64,000 bases of DNA, from the NCBI GenBank assembly GCA_026315105.1, contig CM048744.1:359415168-359479167 (forward strand), read 5' to 3'. The position numbers and the translations under genes are program-made. Of the stretch, positions 53,356 to 63,835 are shown in pieces. This DNA comes from Locusta migratoria. Lineage: Eukaryota; Arthropoda; Insecta; Orthoptera; Acrididae. The notes beneath the pieces are model-generated. The model worked only from the letters and a program-made list of their open reading frames with translations, was not told the DNA's origin and did not search any database. Each line of letters starts with the position of its first letter. Positions within the stretch are counted from its first letter, which is position 1.

Positions 53356-53804
53356 AGCTGCTTGCAATCAAAGCGCACTTAATCTTACAATGACACGTGG
53401 CTGCGGATGCCCGCATCTTAAGATAACATGCTTAAGTTATTATCATATTTTTATTTGTGACTTTTCTCTATCTATACATTTAAGACTGGTGCCGTAGTTC
53501 ATTGAAACTATTCACGTACAGAAAAATTTGCAACTTTAATGACTGTGGCTTCAGAACTATATGCAGTATGAAGTAAATAATCCAAGACTGTTCACCACAT
53601 GGATGATCGAATAGATGTCAGTATCAGCGCGTGCATAATCTCCCGTGGAGACTACACGACGCACTAATATGGGTCTTTCAGCATGGATAAACACGTGGTA
53701 CCTCAGTACCCTTTGAGCTACTGATCTGTAAATGTAGTCATTTCATGTATTCCATATGCACTGTTTCAACAATAAATCTTGAATGTATAACTTACTGACA
53801 GATA
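53356..53804. other. Unassigned DNA
   Basis: Nothing recognised. Confidence 0.45.
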
Positions 53805-54310
53805 AAAATTGTGTGCCGGAACCGGGACTCGAACCTGGGACCTTTGCCTTTAGCGGGCAAGTGCTCTACCACTGAGCTATCCCGACACGACTCACGATGC
53901 CGCCTCACAACTTTACTTCCGCCAGTACCTCGCCTCCTACTTTCCAAACTTCATAGAAGTTCTGCTGCGAACCTTGAAAGACTGGCACTCCTGGAAGAAA
54001 GAATGCGGTGGAGACAAGGCTTAGCCACAGCCTCAGGGGTGTTTCCTGAATGAAACTTTCACTCTGTAGCTGTAGCTGTGGCTAAGCCATGTCTCCACCA
54101 TATCCTTTCTTCCAGGAATGCCAATCTTCCAAGTTTCGCAGGAGAACTTCTGTGAAGTTTGGAAAGTAGGAGGCGAGGTACTGACAGAATTGAAGTTGTG
54201 ACGACGGACCGTGAGTCGTGTCGGGATATTTCAGTGGTAGAGTGCTTGCCAGGAAGTTTCATATCAGCGCACACTCCGCTGCAGAGTGAAAGTTTCGTTC
54301 TGGTATCTTC
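53805..54310. mobile_element. Palindromic SINE-5 pair
   Basis: Left half (minus): tRNA-like head complement with box B complement gggactcgaacctggg at 53824 and gagctatcccgacacgac. Both halves then share about 190 bp in inverted order (cgcctcctactttccaaact, tggagacaaggcttagccac versus gtggctaagccatgtctcca), meeting at about 54057-54068. The right half ends in tcagtggtagagtgcttgcc and then the SINE-5 tail cactccgctgcagagtgaaa at 54271-54295. Confidence 0.82.
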
Positions 54311-54522
54311 ACTGTTATAGAAAACTACTTAAGAGGATTTATTAATTTTTATTTCCGGCCTTATATCGTTACGCTTACAAACCTGCCTAGAGTATACGAA
54401 TTTATTAATTTCATTGTTAGTTACTATTTTTCCAGTCTTCCCAATGGTGCTTTTTTGAATAATATCATGTAATCCGTCAATGCAACTGAATAATAAAAGT
54501 TTTATTTTGCCATATGCATTTT

Positions 54523-54720
54523 CAAAATGTTCAAATGTTTGTATAGCTTATGGGACTTACCTACGTGGTCATCAGTCCCTAAACTTACAAACTACTTATG
54601 AACTGCTACCACTAAGGACGACACAAATATCCATGGCCGAGGGGTCATTCGAACCCCCGACCGTACTGGCCGTGCAGACCGTGACTGGCGCGCTGCAGTC
54701 CCCTAGACCACCGCGGCCGG
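54523..54720 (-). mobile_element. SINE-1, minus strand, complete
   Basis: Target-site duplication catatgcatttt at 54511-54522 and 54721-54732, perfect over 12 bp. Box B complement cattcgaacccccgac present. Confidence 0.95.
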
Positions 54721-54904
54721 CATATGCATTTTGCCTTTATTTGTAAGTCATCGTCAGTGGCCTGTAATATATACATTATTATGTTTTACAATATTTCGTT
54801 TTTTACGTCTTTTGTATTTTAGGTTATAAACAGTTCTGACGCATTATATATTTAAAATGATATTTGGATGTTATTACTAATAATTTTGTTAGATGTTTGT
54901 CTAC

Positions 54905-55049
54905 ATGTATCTACATCTACATAAATGCTCTGCAAGTCACATTCAGTTGCATGGGAGAGGGTTAATCGAAACGCTTTTATGTTTCTCTACAGTTCTATTC
55001 TCAAATAGCTCGCGGAAAAAAGAAACACCTAAATCTTTCCGTTTTCGAT
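54905..55049 (-). pseudogene. LINE-1 3' end, minus strand, split by Tc1-A copy 4
   Basis: 3' end with atctacatctaca, then the complement of the LINE-1 terminal region (gctctgcaagtcacattcag, ctcgcggaaaaaagaaacac). The sequence breaks at the Tc1-A end (55050) and resumes at 58037 with gatgatcatgtcttcc, matching 14755 onwards in the reference copy. Confidence 0.85.
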
Positions 55050-55262
55050 CTGGCCATTAAAATTGCTACTCCACGAAGATGACGCGACATTTAATCGATA
55101 GGAAGAATATGCTGTGATATGCAAATTAGCTTTTCAGAGCATTCACACAAGGTTGGCGGTGGTGGCGATACCTACAACGTGCTGACATGAGGAAACTTAC
55201 CAACCGATTTCTCATACACAAACAGCAGTTGACCGGCGTTGCCTGGTGAAACGTTGTTATGA

Positions 55263-55346
55263 TGGCTCTTGGTTAGTTAAGTAGTTTGTAAGCTACGGAC
55301 TGATGACCACGCAATTTCGTCCGATAGATTTACAAACATTTGAACA
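55263..55346 (+). mobile_element. SINE-2 tail fragment inside Tc1-A copy 4
   Basis: Only the 3' body is present (gtaagctacggactgatgac to tttgaacattttt), inserted between ggctcttgg and tggctcctg. No tRNA head. Confidence 0.85.
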
Positions 55347-55707
55347 TTTTTGTTGGCTCCTGTAAGGAGGAGAAATGCGTACCATCACGTTTCTGACTTT
55401 TATAATGGTCGGATTGTAACCTACCGCAATTGCTGTGTATCGTATCGCGACATAGCCGCTCACGTTGGTCAATTACTGTTAGCGGAATATGGAATCGGTG
55501 GGTTCAGGAGGGCATTACAGAAAGCCGCGTTGAATCCCAACGCCCTCGTATCACTAGCAGTCGAGATGACAGACATTTTATTCGTATGGCTGTAACGGAT
55601 CGTGCAGCCACGTCTCGATCCCTGAGTCAACAGATGGGGACGTTTGCAAGACAACAACCATCTGCACGAACAATTGGACGACGTTTGCAGCAGCATGGAC
55701 TATCAGC

Positions 55708-57235
55708 AATCCAAGAACAGCTGCCAGCATGCGAAACTTAGAAATAGATGTTCCTGGAGTAGTAAAACAACTTAAGTCACTAAACAAAAATAAATCTTCC
55801 GGGCCAGATTGTATACCAACTAGATTCCTCTCAGAGTATGCTGATGCAATAGCTCCGTACTTAGCTATAATTTACAACCGATCACTCAGCGAAAGATCCG
55901 CACCCAAAGACTGGAAAGTTGCCCAAGTTACTCCAATATTCAAGAAAGGCAATAGGAGTGATCCCCAAAATTACAGGCCTATCTCATTGACGTCGATTTG
56001 CAGTAGGATTTTGGAACATATACGTTGTTCGAATATTATGAACTACCTCGAAGAGAACGACCTATTAACCAATAGTCAGCACGGATTCAGAAAGTATCGC
56101 TCTTGCGAAACACAGCTTGCCCTTTATTCACATGAAGTGTTAAGTGCCATCGACAAGGGATCTCAAATCGATTCCATATTTCTGGATTTCCCACAAGCGG
56201 CTTCTAATGAAATTGCGTGCTTATGGAATATCTCCCCAATTTTGCGATTGGATTCACGATTTCCTATCAGAAAGGACACAGTTCGTTGTAATTGACGGTA
56301 AGTCATCGAGTAAAACAGAAGTGATATCTGGCGTTCCACAGTGAAGCGTTATAGGTCCCCTACTCTTCCTCGTGTTCATAAACGATTTAGGAGATAATCT
56401 GAATAGCTCCCTTAGACTGTTCGCGGATGATGCTGTCGTTTATCGGTCAGCGAAGTCAACAGAGGATCAAAAGCAACTGCAAAGCGATTTAGACAAAATT
56501 TCTACTTGGTGCGAAGATTGGCAATTGACACTAAATAAAGAAAAGTGAAGTAATACACATGACCACTAAAAGAAATCCGCTGGACTTCAATTACAAGATA
56601 AATCAGTTAAACCTTAAGGTCGTAAATTCTACCAAATACCTAGGAGTTACAATTACGAACAACTTTGACTGGAGAGAACACATAGAAAATATTGTGGGGA
56701 AGCCGAACCAAAGGTTACGTTTCATTGGCAGAAAAGCTTAGAAGATGCACCAGCTCCACCAAAGAGACTGCCTACATCACACTTGTGCGTCCTCTCTTGG
56801 AGTACTGTTGCCCCTTGTGGGACCCTCACCAGGTGGGACTGACGGAAGATATTGAGAAGGTTCAGAGAAGGGCAGCTCGTTTTGTTTTATCACGTTACGG
56901 GGGGGAAAGCGTCACGGAAATGTTGCACGAATTGGGGTGGAAATCATTAAAAGAAAGACGTTATTCATTGCGGCGTGATCTGTTTGTGAAGTTTCAATCA
57001 CCGACTTTTACTTCTGAATGTGAAAATATTTTGCTAGCACCCAACTACTTAGGGAGACATGACCATCCCAATAAAATAAGAGAAATCAGATCGAAAACGG
57101 AACGATTTAGGTGTTCTTTCTTCCCGCGCGCTATTAGAGAATGGAACGGTAGAGAAAAGTTATGAAAGTGGTTAATGAACCCTCTGCCAGGCACTTAAAT
57201 GTGATTTGCAGAGTATCTATGTAGATGTAGATGTA
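55708..57235 (+). pseudogene. LINE-1 5'-truncated copy inserted in Tc1-A copy 4
   Basis: Begins before the RT domain (NKNKSSGPDCIPTRF), continues PIFKKGNRSDPQNYRPISLT, then a damaged motif A (SIFLDFPQAA), a stop in motif B (GVPQ then TGA at 56342), motif C LFADDAVVYRS-like near 56420-56440, and a clean 157-residue C-terminal frame (56692-57165: RPLLEYCCPLWDP, RRAARFVLSRYGGESV). Ends in the tgtagatgtagatgtag tail. gactatcagc at 55698-55707 and gactatgtcagc from 57236 form the target-site duplication with small changes. Confidence 0.92.
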
Positions 57236-58036
57236 GACTATGTCAGCGGTTACCTTTGACTCTGCATCACAAACAGGAGCGCCTGGGATGGTGTATGCAA
57301 CGACGAACCTGGGTGTACGAAAAGCAAAACGTCAGTTATTCGGATGGATCCAGCTTCTGTTTACAGCATCATGATGGTCGCATCCGTGTTTGGCGACATC
57401 GCTATGAACGCACAATGGAAGCGTGTATTCGTCATCGCCATACTGGCGTATCACCCGGCATGATGATATTGTGTGCCATTGGTTACACGTCTCGGTCATC
57501 TCTTGTTCGCATCGACGGCACTTTGAACAGTGGCCGTTACATTTCAGATGTGTTACGACCTGTGGCTCTACCCTTCATTCGATCCCTGCGAAACCCTACA
57601 TTTCAGCAGGATAATTCACGACCGCATGTTGCAGGTCGTGTACGGGTCTTTCTGAATACAGAGTATGTCTGTCTGCTGCCCTGGCCAGCACTTTCTCCAG
57701 ATCTCTAACCGATTGGTCAATGGTGGCCGAGCAACTGGCTCGTCACAATGCGCCAGTCACTACTCTTGATGAACTGTGGTATCGTGTTGAAACTGCATGG
57801 GCATCTGTACCTGTACACGCCATCAAAGCTCTGTTTGACTCAATGCCCAGGCGTATCAAAGCCGTTATTACGGCCAGAGGTGGTTGTTCTGGGTACTGAT
57901 TTCTCAGGATCTATGCACCTAAATTGCGTGTAAATGTAATCACATGTCAGGTCTATTATAATATATTTGACCAATAAATACCCGTTTATAATCTGCATTT
58001 CTTCTTAATGTAGCAATTTTAATGGCCAGTAATGTA

Positions 58037-58605
58037 TTTTGATGATCATGTCTTCCTTTGTAGGTGGGTGCTAACAAAAGATGTTCGCATTCGAAAGAGA
58101 AAATTGGTGGAAGAAATTTCGCAAATATATTTCGTCGCTACGAATAACGCCTTTCTTTTAACGACTATTCCCGTGGCACTCTATTCCCTATATCGCGATA
58201 GTAAAGAAAACGAGTTGCGGTACCTTTTCTAAATAGTCTGTCAGTCTCACCTGATGTATATCCCACAATTCCCAACAATACTTCATAATACGACGCACAA
58301 GGGGGATTTAGGTAGTCTCTTTAGTAGAACTGTCGCATCAGTAGTTATATAGATGACTTCATACTTCTCATTACAAATGGTCAATTGCTATTTTTTGCAC
58401 CATGCAGATATCTTATCTAAATCAGTTTGAACTTGCTTTTGTTCTTCTTGTGACTTTACTAACCAATAAGTGAGAGCATCATCCGCGAACAGTCGATGCG
58501 AGCTACTCAGATTGTCTCCTAAATCGATTATAAAAATAAGGAACAGCAGGGCCCTAGTCACTTCAGTGTGGAACGCCAGGTACCAGTTCTGTTCTACTCG
58601 ATGAC
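58037..58605 (-). pseudogene. LINE-1 relic, minus strand, RT part
   Basis: Continuation of 54905-55049. It reads on the minus strand through the post-RT region to text around RT motif C (complement gcatcatccgcgaacag at about 58478, giving LFADDA) and motif B (complement ggaacagcagggccc near 58541). Many indels. Confidence 0.82.
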
Positions 58606-58689
58606 TTTATTCTTTGAAAATTTGTTTATTTTACAAAACTACTTTCAAAACAATGTTGGTAATTATAGTGTGACAATCGTTTACTTTTA

Positions 58690-58870
58690 GCTGTATGTGT
58701 CTTTAGCACAAACATATTCCGAAACATAAATATCACTGAAAGCGCGAACTCGTGAAAACGTCACGTATAACTGTCCATGTGATGAAAGAAGTTCTGGTAA
58801 AGATAATAATTCTGCCCTTAGAAGGGCTTTGTTTATGGTCACAGCGAAGGTAATTCAGTTCATTTGTGCA
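58690..58870 (-). pseudogene. Helitron helicase C-terminal scrap
   Basis: Minus-strand reading: ITFAVTINKALLRAE followed by LLSLPELLSSHGQLYVTFSR and VRAFSDIYV. AxTINKxQGQ and SHGQLYVAxSRVRS are signature blocks near the end of the Pif1-type helicase of Helitron rolling-circle transposons. The QGQ part is altered. Nothing else of the element could be identified. Confidence 0.68.
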
Positions 58871-60243
58871 GTACACAACGCTTGCTTGAACAAAGTGAAC
58901 AATTCCAACCGCTGTTTCGAATCGACGTGTGAAAGAGAAATCTCGTGATCAAATACGCTTGCGTAAAGAATATAAATAACTGCAAGAGCTGTCGTTCAAG
59001 TGAGTTAAACCGACTGTCCACAGATAGCACCATCTACATTGCTTTTATATTGGCCACGCAAATGAAGTCGATACTCGGCGCTGTAGGTGATGGGAGCAAC
59101 CGTAAATACATCTCCCATTTACGATCGTTCGCCGGGTGCGAAGAGTACAAATCTTTTCAAAATAACTTTTTTGAAACTATCTAAATATTTTTCGTCATTA
59201 GTGGATAACGAAACCTTGAAAATGAAACTTTAATAATTAATTTTCGATAAGTTATACGGAAAATATGGCGTGACATAGAAAAAGAAAAATACCGATGAGA
59301 AATAATATATATAGTTTCGCTTTGTATATGAAAACACTTCGTGACAGGTTAAAAGTAGGCCACTGAGTGAAGTAAAAGCTTAATTCTGGTAGGAGGTACC
59401 CAGATAAGATTTTTCTGTTATTAAAAAAAAAACTTAATTTTAGCAGTAAAATTAACAAAAGGTCTATGTGAACTACCGGCTACTCCCTGCTGCAAAAACT
59501 TTGTTTTCCCTAACCCAAATTGAGAACTGACTCGGTTCAAATTACTCTAATAACAGGAAGTTAACGACACAGTGGCCAATATACATAGCAGCTCACACGA
59601 AGTTAAACACAGGCATTAATAAACAAGCCACCACAATTAAAGTTCTGCCATAAAGGTGGCTAAGAAAAACATTTATGGCGCAACAGAACTTGAACATAAA
59701 AAAATGGCCTCTGCGCATGTTCTCAGTATTAAATAAAAGGGGGAAAGAGCTCGAAAACTACAATTTATAGGCAAGTCAAAATTATAGTGAACTTAACTTG
59801 CTTATTCAGGTCGAACGCAAGCAGTATGGATAACCAATTTTGTTAATACAATAAAAATGCATCTCACTTACATGCCCTAATACTGACGATGCCCAGCATT
59901 CAATTTAACATAAATTACACAGAACTTAACGCTACTGGGGGGAGGATTTACAAACAACACTCACACGCTCACACACATGCAATGCAACAGCGAAACTCAC
60001 CAAAATCAGTGTGCTGAATTGAGGCAGAAGCAGGCGCCGCTATCGTATGCGAATTTCAGCAAACCCGGAGGTACCTCACAACACAATATACAACAAAACT
60101 GCGAAGATGGCTCTGGTCTGTCGTGCCTGATTTGAGATGGTGCATGAGTATAGCAAAGTTAAGTTGCATTTAGATTAGACCGCGAGCAAACACGCTAACG
60201 GCGATTCACGGCTACGTTACATGATCGCACTCCAATGAAGGTG
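58871..60243. other. Unassigned DNA
   Basis: No gene or family recognised, including the open frames at 58945-59184 and 59252-59458. Confidence 0.45.
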
Positions 60244-60254
60244 AAGTGGTTAAA

Positions 60255-60532
60255 AAGTTCAAATGCTTGTAGAGCTTATGGGACTAACTACGTATGAACT
60301 AGCTAATACTAAGGACGGCACAAATATCCATGCCCGATGGGGGATTCGATCCCCCGACCGTAGTGGCCATGCAGACCGTGAATGATGCGCCGCAGTCCCC
60401 TCAGCCACCGCGGCCGGCTACCTAAGGACAAACACAAACATCCATGCCCTAGGGAGGATTCGAACCTCTGACGCAGGAGGCCGCGCGATCAGCAACGTGG
60501 CGCTCCAGACCGCTCGACTGATCCCGCGCTGC
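60255..60532 (-). mobile_element. Dimeric SINE with two tRNA-like heads
   Basis: Minus strand. Unit 1 (60255-60418) is SINE-1 (box B complement gattcgatcccccgac, head ccaccgcggccggc). Unit 2 (60419-60532) is a SINE-2-like head (gattcgaacctctgac) with a fragment of body (ctaaggacaaacacaaacat). One target-site duplication, aagtggttaaa, flanks both together at 60244-60254 and 60533-60543. Confidence 0.88.
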
Positions 60533-60543
60533 AAGTGGTTAAA

Positions 60544-62077
60544 TCACGGCGGACTCTTAAGTTGCAATCTGGAAGTAAACTATCTAGGAACTGGTTTTAT
60601 TAGAAGTGGCGTGAATACAGGTGACTAGCTGCAAACCCCTGAATTCGGAGTTCGGACCCACGTGGTTCTGAAAACTGATAAAAATGTATAAATTCAATTT
60701 CCAAAAAATAAAGAAAATTAACTACGGCATGCAATCCCTAGAACTGCGTAGTATTTCACAAGTAAGCTACTGAAATGCAGCAGCATGCGATTAGGAGCGT
60801 TCACAGAGGCGGATGAAGTCCAGTCTCAAAAACCAGAAAAGTGAAATAATTACAATGACGGAAAAGTGAGAATAAAATCTACGGCATGCAACCCCTAGAA
60901 ATGTTTAGAATTACGTATGGAAGCAAATGAAAGGAGGTTGTACTAGGCTCGGAGAGAATTACTGATAAAGTCTAAATGCTTACTACAAGTTCGGAGAAGA
61001 AACAGCAAAATTAAAATAGGCGGGGAGAAAAGATCGCGAAATGTTAGTGGAAATCAGAAGGATACACGCATAGTTACTTGCCTGATGGGCGTGGAACAAA
61101 CAATAGTGGAAGCTGAAGGCTTTGTTCTAATAACCAACCACGTGGAACACATATCAGTCATGGGAGGAAACAATAAGAAAGATTTCACATGCACTGTACA
61201 AAAATGAATGTATCGTCTGTTAGAAATCGTGTCCCACAAAGCTAGAAAGAATGTACAGAGTTCGTACACCGCCACATAATCACAAAAAGTTTGAATAAAT
61301 CAGGCCGTTATCAAACTGCAACTAGTAATACATACAGCGTGTTTATCTGTTGGAAATCAATGGATTGAAAAACTAGAACACATTTCTGTGCATGATCGGA
61401 GAAAATATTATGAAAAATGAATCTAAGTTCAAAAGTCGAAGTTAAACATGTTAGACAACGAATCGCTACCATCTCCACAGACACAAGAGCAGAATCAACT
61501 TTACCTCACCACGATCCAAGTACAAAGAGGCCACCAAGCAGCCAGGAGATGCGAAGGCTACGGGAAACTGGGAAACCCAAGGAAACAGCGATGGTGGGAA
61601 GGGCTTGGCGACTGGCTTGTAACCAAAGGGTGTAGAAACCTCTTTGGTCATATCAGCAGCAGGGGTTGGTAACGACTAACTATCGACTCTGAGCCAGAGA
61701 GAACCATGCAAAGCGAGCTATCACTACCCACATTCAGACAGCCATTAGATTCTCACACATCCACTTAAAAGTAAAACAAGTACACATTCTCACAGGGACA
61801 ATAATAAATTACTAAAATAACAAAATCATTGCAATATTAACTAACATTTCAGAAACAAATATTTTAAAATATGAAATAAGAATGCTATTCCTCATGCCTT
61901 GAAAAGAGTGGGGTTCTAGTTTTAACATAACGCTAATCTAGTGACATCAAATAAATTACAATTTTATAAAAAATATATGGAAGACGACAGACGGTCGTCT
62001 TTCAAGGTTCTATTCTGTGTGTGACACATGGGCGGAGAAACATTTATGGACTAACAACGAGAACTTGCATAGTAAAT
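60544..62077. other. Unassigned DNA
   Basis: No gene recognised. ctacggcatgcaa followed by ccctagaa occurs near 60723 and 60881, suggesting a diverged direct repeat of about 160 bp. Confidence 0.45.
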
Positions 62078-62157
62078 AAAATTACGTTTATTGAGCCGTA
62101 AACATTTATTTCTTATTGCTAATATTTAGACTCGATATCGTTGAGTCATCATCAAAA

Positions 62158-62305
62158 ATGTTCAAATGTTTGTCAAGCTTAAGGGACTTAACTGTGGGGT
62201 CATCAGTCTCTAAACTTACAAACTACTTATGAACTAACCTACACTAAGGAGAGCACAAACATCGATGCCGAGGGGGGATTCGACCCCCGACGGGGAATGG
62301 CCTGA
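62158..62305 (-). mobile_element. SINE-1 fragment, minus strand
   Basis: Body complement (ttaagggacttaactgtggg) and box B complement (gattcgacccccgac); head truncated at about 62305. Confidence 0.85.
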
Positions 62306-62814
62306 CGCCACAGAGTAACATATACAGAGAAGAAGCCTCCCCTAAAACCACTGGCTTACGCTCCCCTCGTAGTTCCGTAAGATGCTAGCAGGTGTCAGGC
62401 GGATCGCTGGCTTAGGGTGCCTCTCGCACATCAGAGGGTAGCGTGGAGGGGTGGCTGAGGGGAGAGCTTGTGCCGCCTGCCACGAGGCCACGGCTGTGTC
62501 CGGTGTGCCAGCGTTTGAGGGGAAATGGTGGTGGGGGCAGCCGCTACCTGCCGCCTGCTCTTGCCAGTTTAAAGGCTGCTTCTGACCGCAGCGCCATCAT
62601 GGGGCATCTTACGGAACTGCTGGAAACCCTCCCTTCCCGCACCCCGGAGCGTAGGACCGGGCCCTTACAGAGGTTTCCCGTCTGTATATATTTGTCTGTG
62701 CTCGCGCATCGGAGCATAGCGCCTCAATGCGTTCGTTCGCGCCGCCGCGGCAGCTATCATCAGGGCGATACTTAAGACATTAGGGCTTCGTACTTATTTG
62801 GCGTCGAAATTAAC
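62306..62814. other. GC-rich unassigned island
   Basis: High G+C, CpG-containing sequence with a 110-residue open frame on plus (62443-62775) that has no recognisable domain. Could be a retained piece of host gene or promoter, or an unknown repeat. Confidence 0.4.
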
Positions 62815-63486
62815 CACATCTACATCTACATACATTTCCGCAATTCAGCGTAAGGTGCGTGGCGGAGGATACACTGTACCACTACTAGCCATTTCCTTTC
62901 CTATTCCACTCCCAAATTGAGCGAGGAAAAAACGAATCCTATATGCCTCCGTACGAGCCCTAATTTCTCTTATCTTGTCTTTGTGATCTTTACGCGAAAT
63001 GTAAGTAGGCGGTAGCAAGATCGTACTACACTCAGCTTCAAATTCCGGCCCTCTAAATTTACTTAACAGAAATTCACGAAAAGAACGTCGTCTTTCTTCC
63101 AGCAATCCCCAATTGAGTTGCCGGAGCACTTCCGTGATACTCGCGCATTTGTCGAACCTACCGGTAACAAATCTAGCTGCTCGTCTCTGAACCGCCTCCA
63201 TGTCTTCCTTTAAACTGATCTGCTGCGGGTACCGAACACTTGAGCAATACTCAAGACGTGGTCGTACAAGCGTTTTATACGCGGTCTCCTTTACAGGTGA
63301 AGTACATCTTCCCAAAATTCTCCCAATAAACCGAAGTCGGTTGTTCGCCTTACTCACAACTGCCCTTACATACTCGTTCCATTTCATATCGCTCTGCAAT
63401 GTTATGCCTAGATATTTGAACGACGCGACAGCATCAAGAAGCTCACTACTAGTGCTGTATTCGAACATTATGGGAGTGCTTTTTCT
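62815..63486 (-). pseudogene. LINE-2 3' half, minus strand
   Basis: Starts with the catctacatctaca tail at 62817. The 233-residue minus frame (63546-62845) covers the post-RT region: FKYLGITLQSDMKWNEYVRA, RLRFIGRILGRC, RPRLEYCSSVRYPQQISLKE, RRAARFVTGRFDKCASITEV, and the end block TILLPPTYISRKDHKDKIRE. This frame is uninterrupted, making it the best-preserved LINE-2 tail here. The RT catalytic core is absent through 5' truncation. Confidence 0.92.
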
Positions 63487-63719
63487 ACTCACCACAGATA
63501 ATGATTTATATAATGTCCAAAAGGGCGCTAGAGCCTTATACATCATTGCCGTCGATTTGCTGCGCTTTTACAGTGTAGAAGATGGACAGAAACACTCTGC
63601 CGACAGCCTGTCTTAGTGTCGCTTTGATGATGGCTGAATGATATACAGCTGAAATATTAGCAATAAGAAATAAACGTTTACGGCTGAATACCCGTAATTT
63701 GATTTATTATGAGACACAA

Positions 63720-63835
63720 AAATCTTCAATTGTTTGTAAATCTATGGAAATTAACTACGCCAGTCATCAGTCGCTAGCCTTACAAACTACTTAAACTAAC
63801 TTATGCTAAGGACAAAAAATACAGCCATTCCCGCC
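63720..63835 (-). mobile_element. SINE-2 degraded fragment, minus strand
   Basis: Body complement (cttacaaactacttaaacta, tatgctaaggacaaaa); tRNA head missing or decayed after 63830. The remaining 165 bases to the window end are unassigned. Confidence 0.65.

Larger units (their letters stand above)
55050..58036 (+). pseudogene. Tc1-A family transposon copy 4, with a SINE piece and LINE-1 inside
   Basis: 5' repeat tggccattaaaattgcta at 55051 (outermost bases changed) and 3' repeat tagcaattttaatggcca at 58011-58028. N-terminal HTH pieces at 55349-55707 (SGIWNRWVQEGITESRVESQ). The C-terminal half resumes at 57240: frame 57256-57708 has the first catalytic block as VSYSDGSSF, RIRVWRHRYERTMEACIRHR, and the second as FQQDNSRPHVAG, then ends at a stop after LSPDL. 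Text past the stop still encodes MVAEQLARHNAP and TARGGCSGY but lacks the SPIEN bases. Two catalytic Asp are visible; the third acid is deleted. Confidence 0.92.
62078..63705. mobile_element. Inverted-repeat-bounded composite with hammerhead-like ends
   Basis: 62078-62157 and 63621-63705 are inverted copies (share tagcaataagaaata and gtttacggct). The left motif on minus: TTGATGA (62155-62149), extra base, stem GACTC/GAGTC, TAAA in place of GAAA. The right motif on plus: TTGATGA 63624-63630, extra T, stem GGCTG/CAGCT, GAAA 63651-63654. Between them lie a SINE-1, a GC-rich island and LINE-2, so the original interior may be partly replaced. Confidence 0.55.

Noticed and set aside
53815..53890. 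tRNA-like sequence with nearly intact arms on the minus strand
   Set aside because: It is the head of SINE-5, part of a palindromic pair; a tRNA model search would be needed to argue otherwise.
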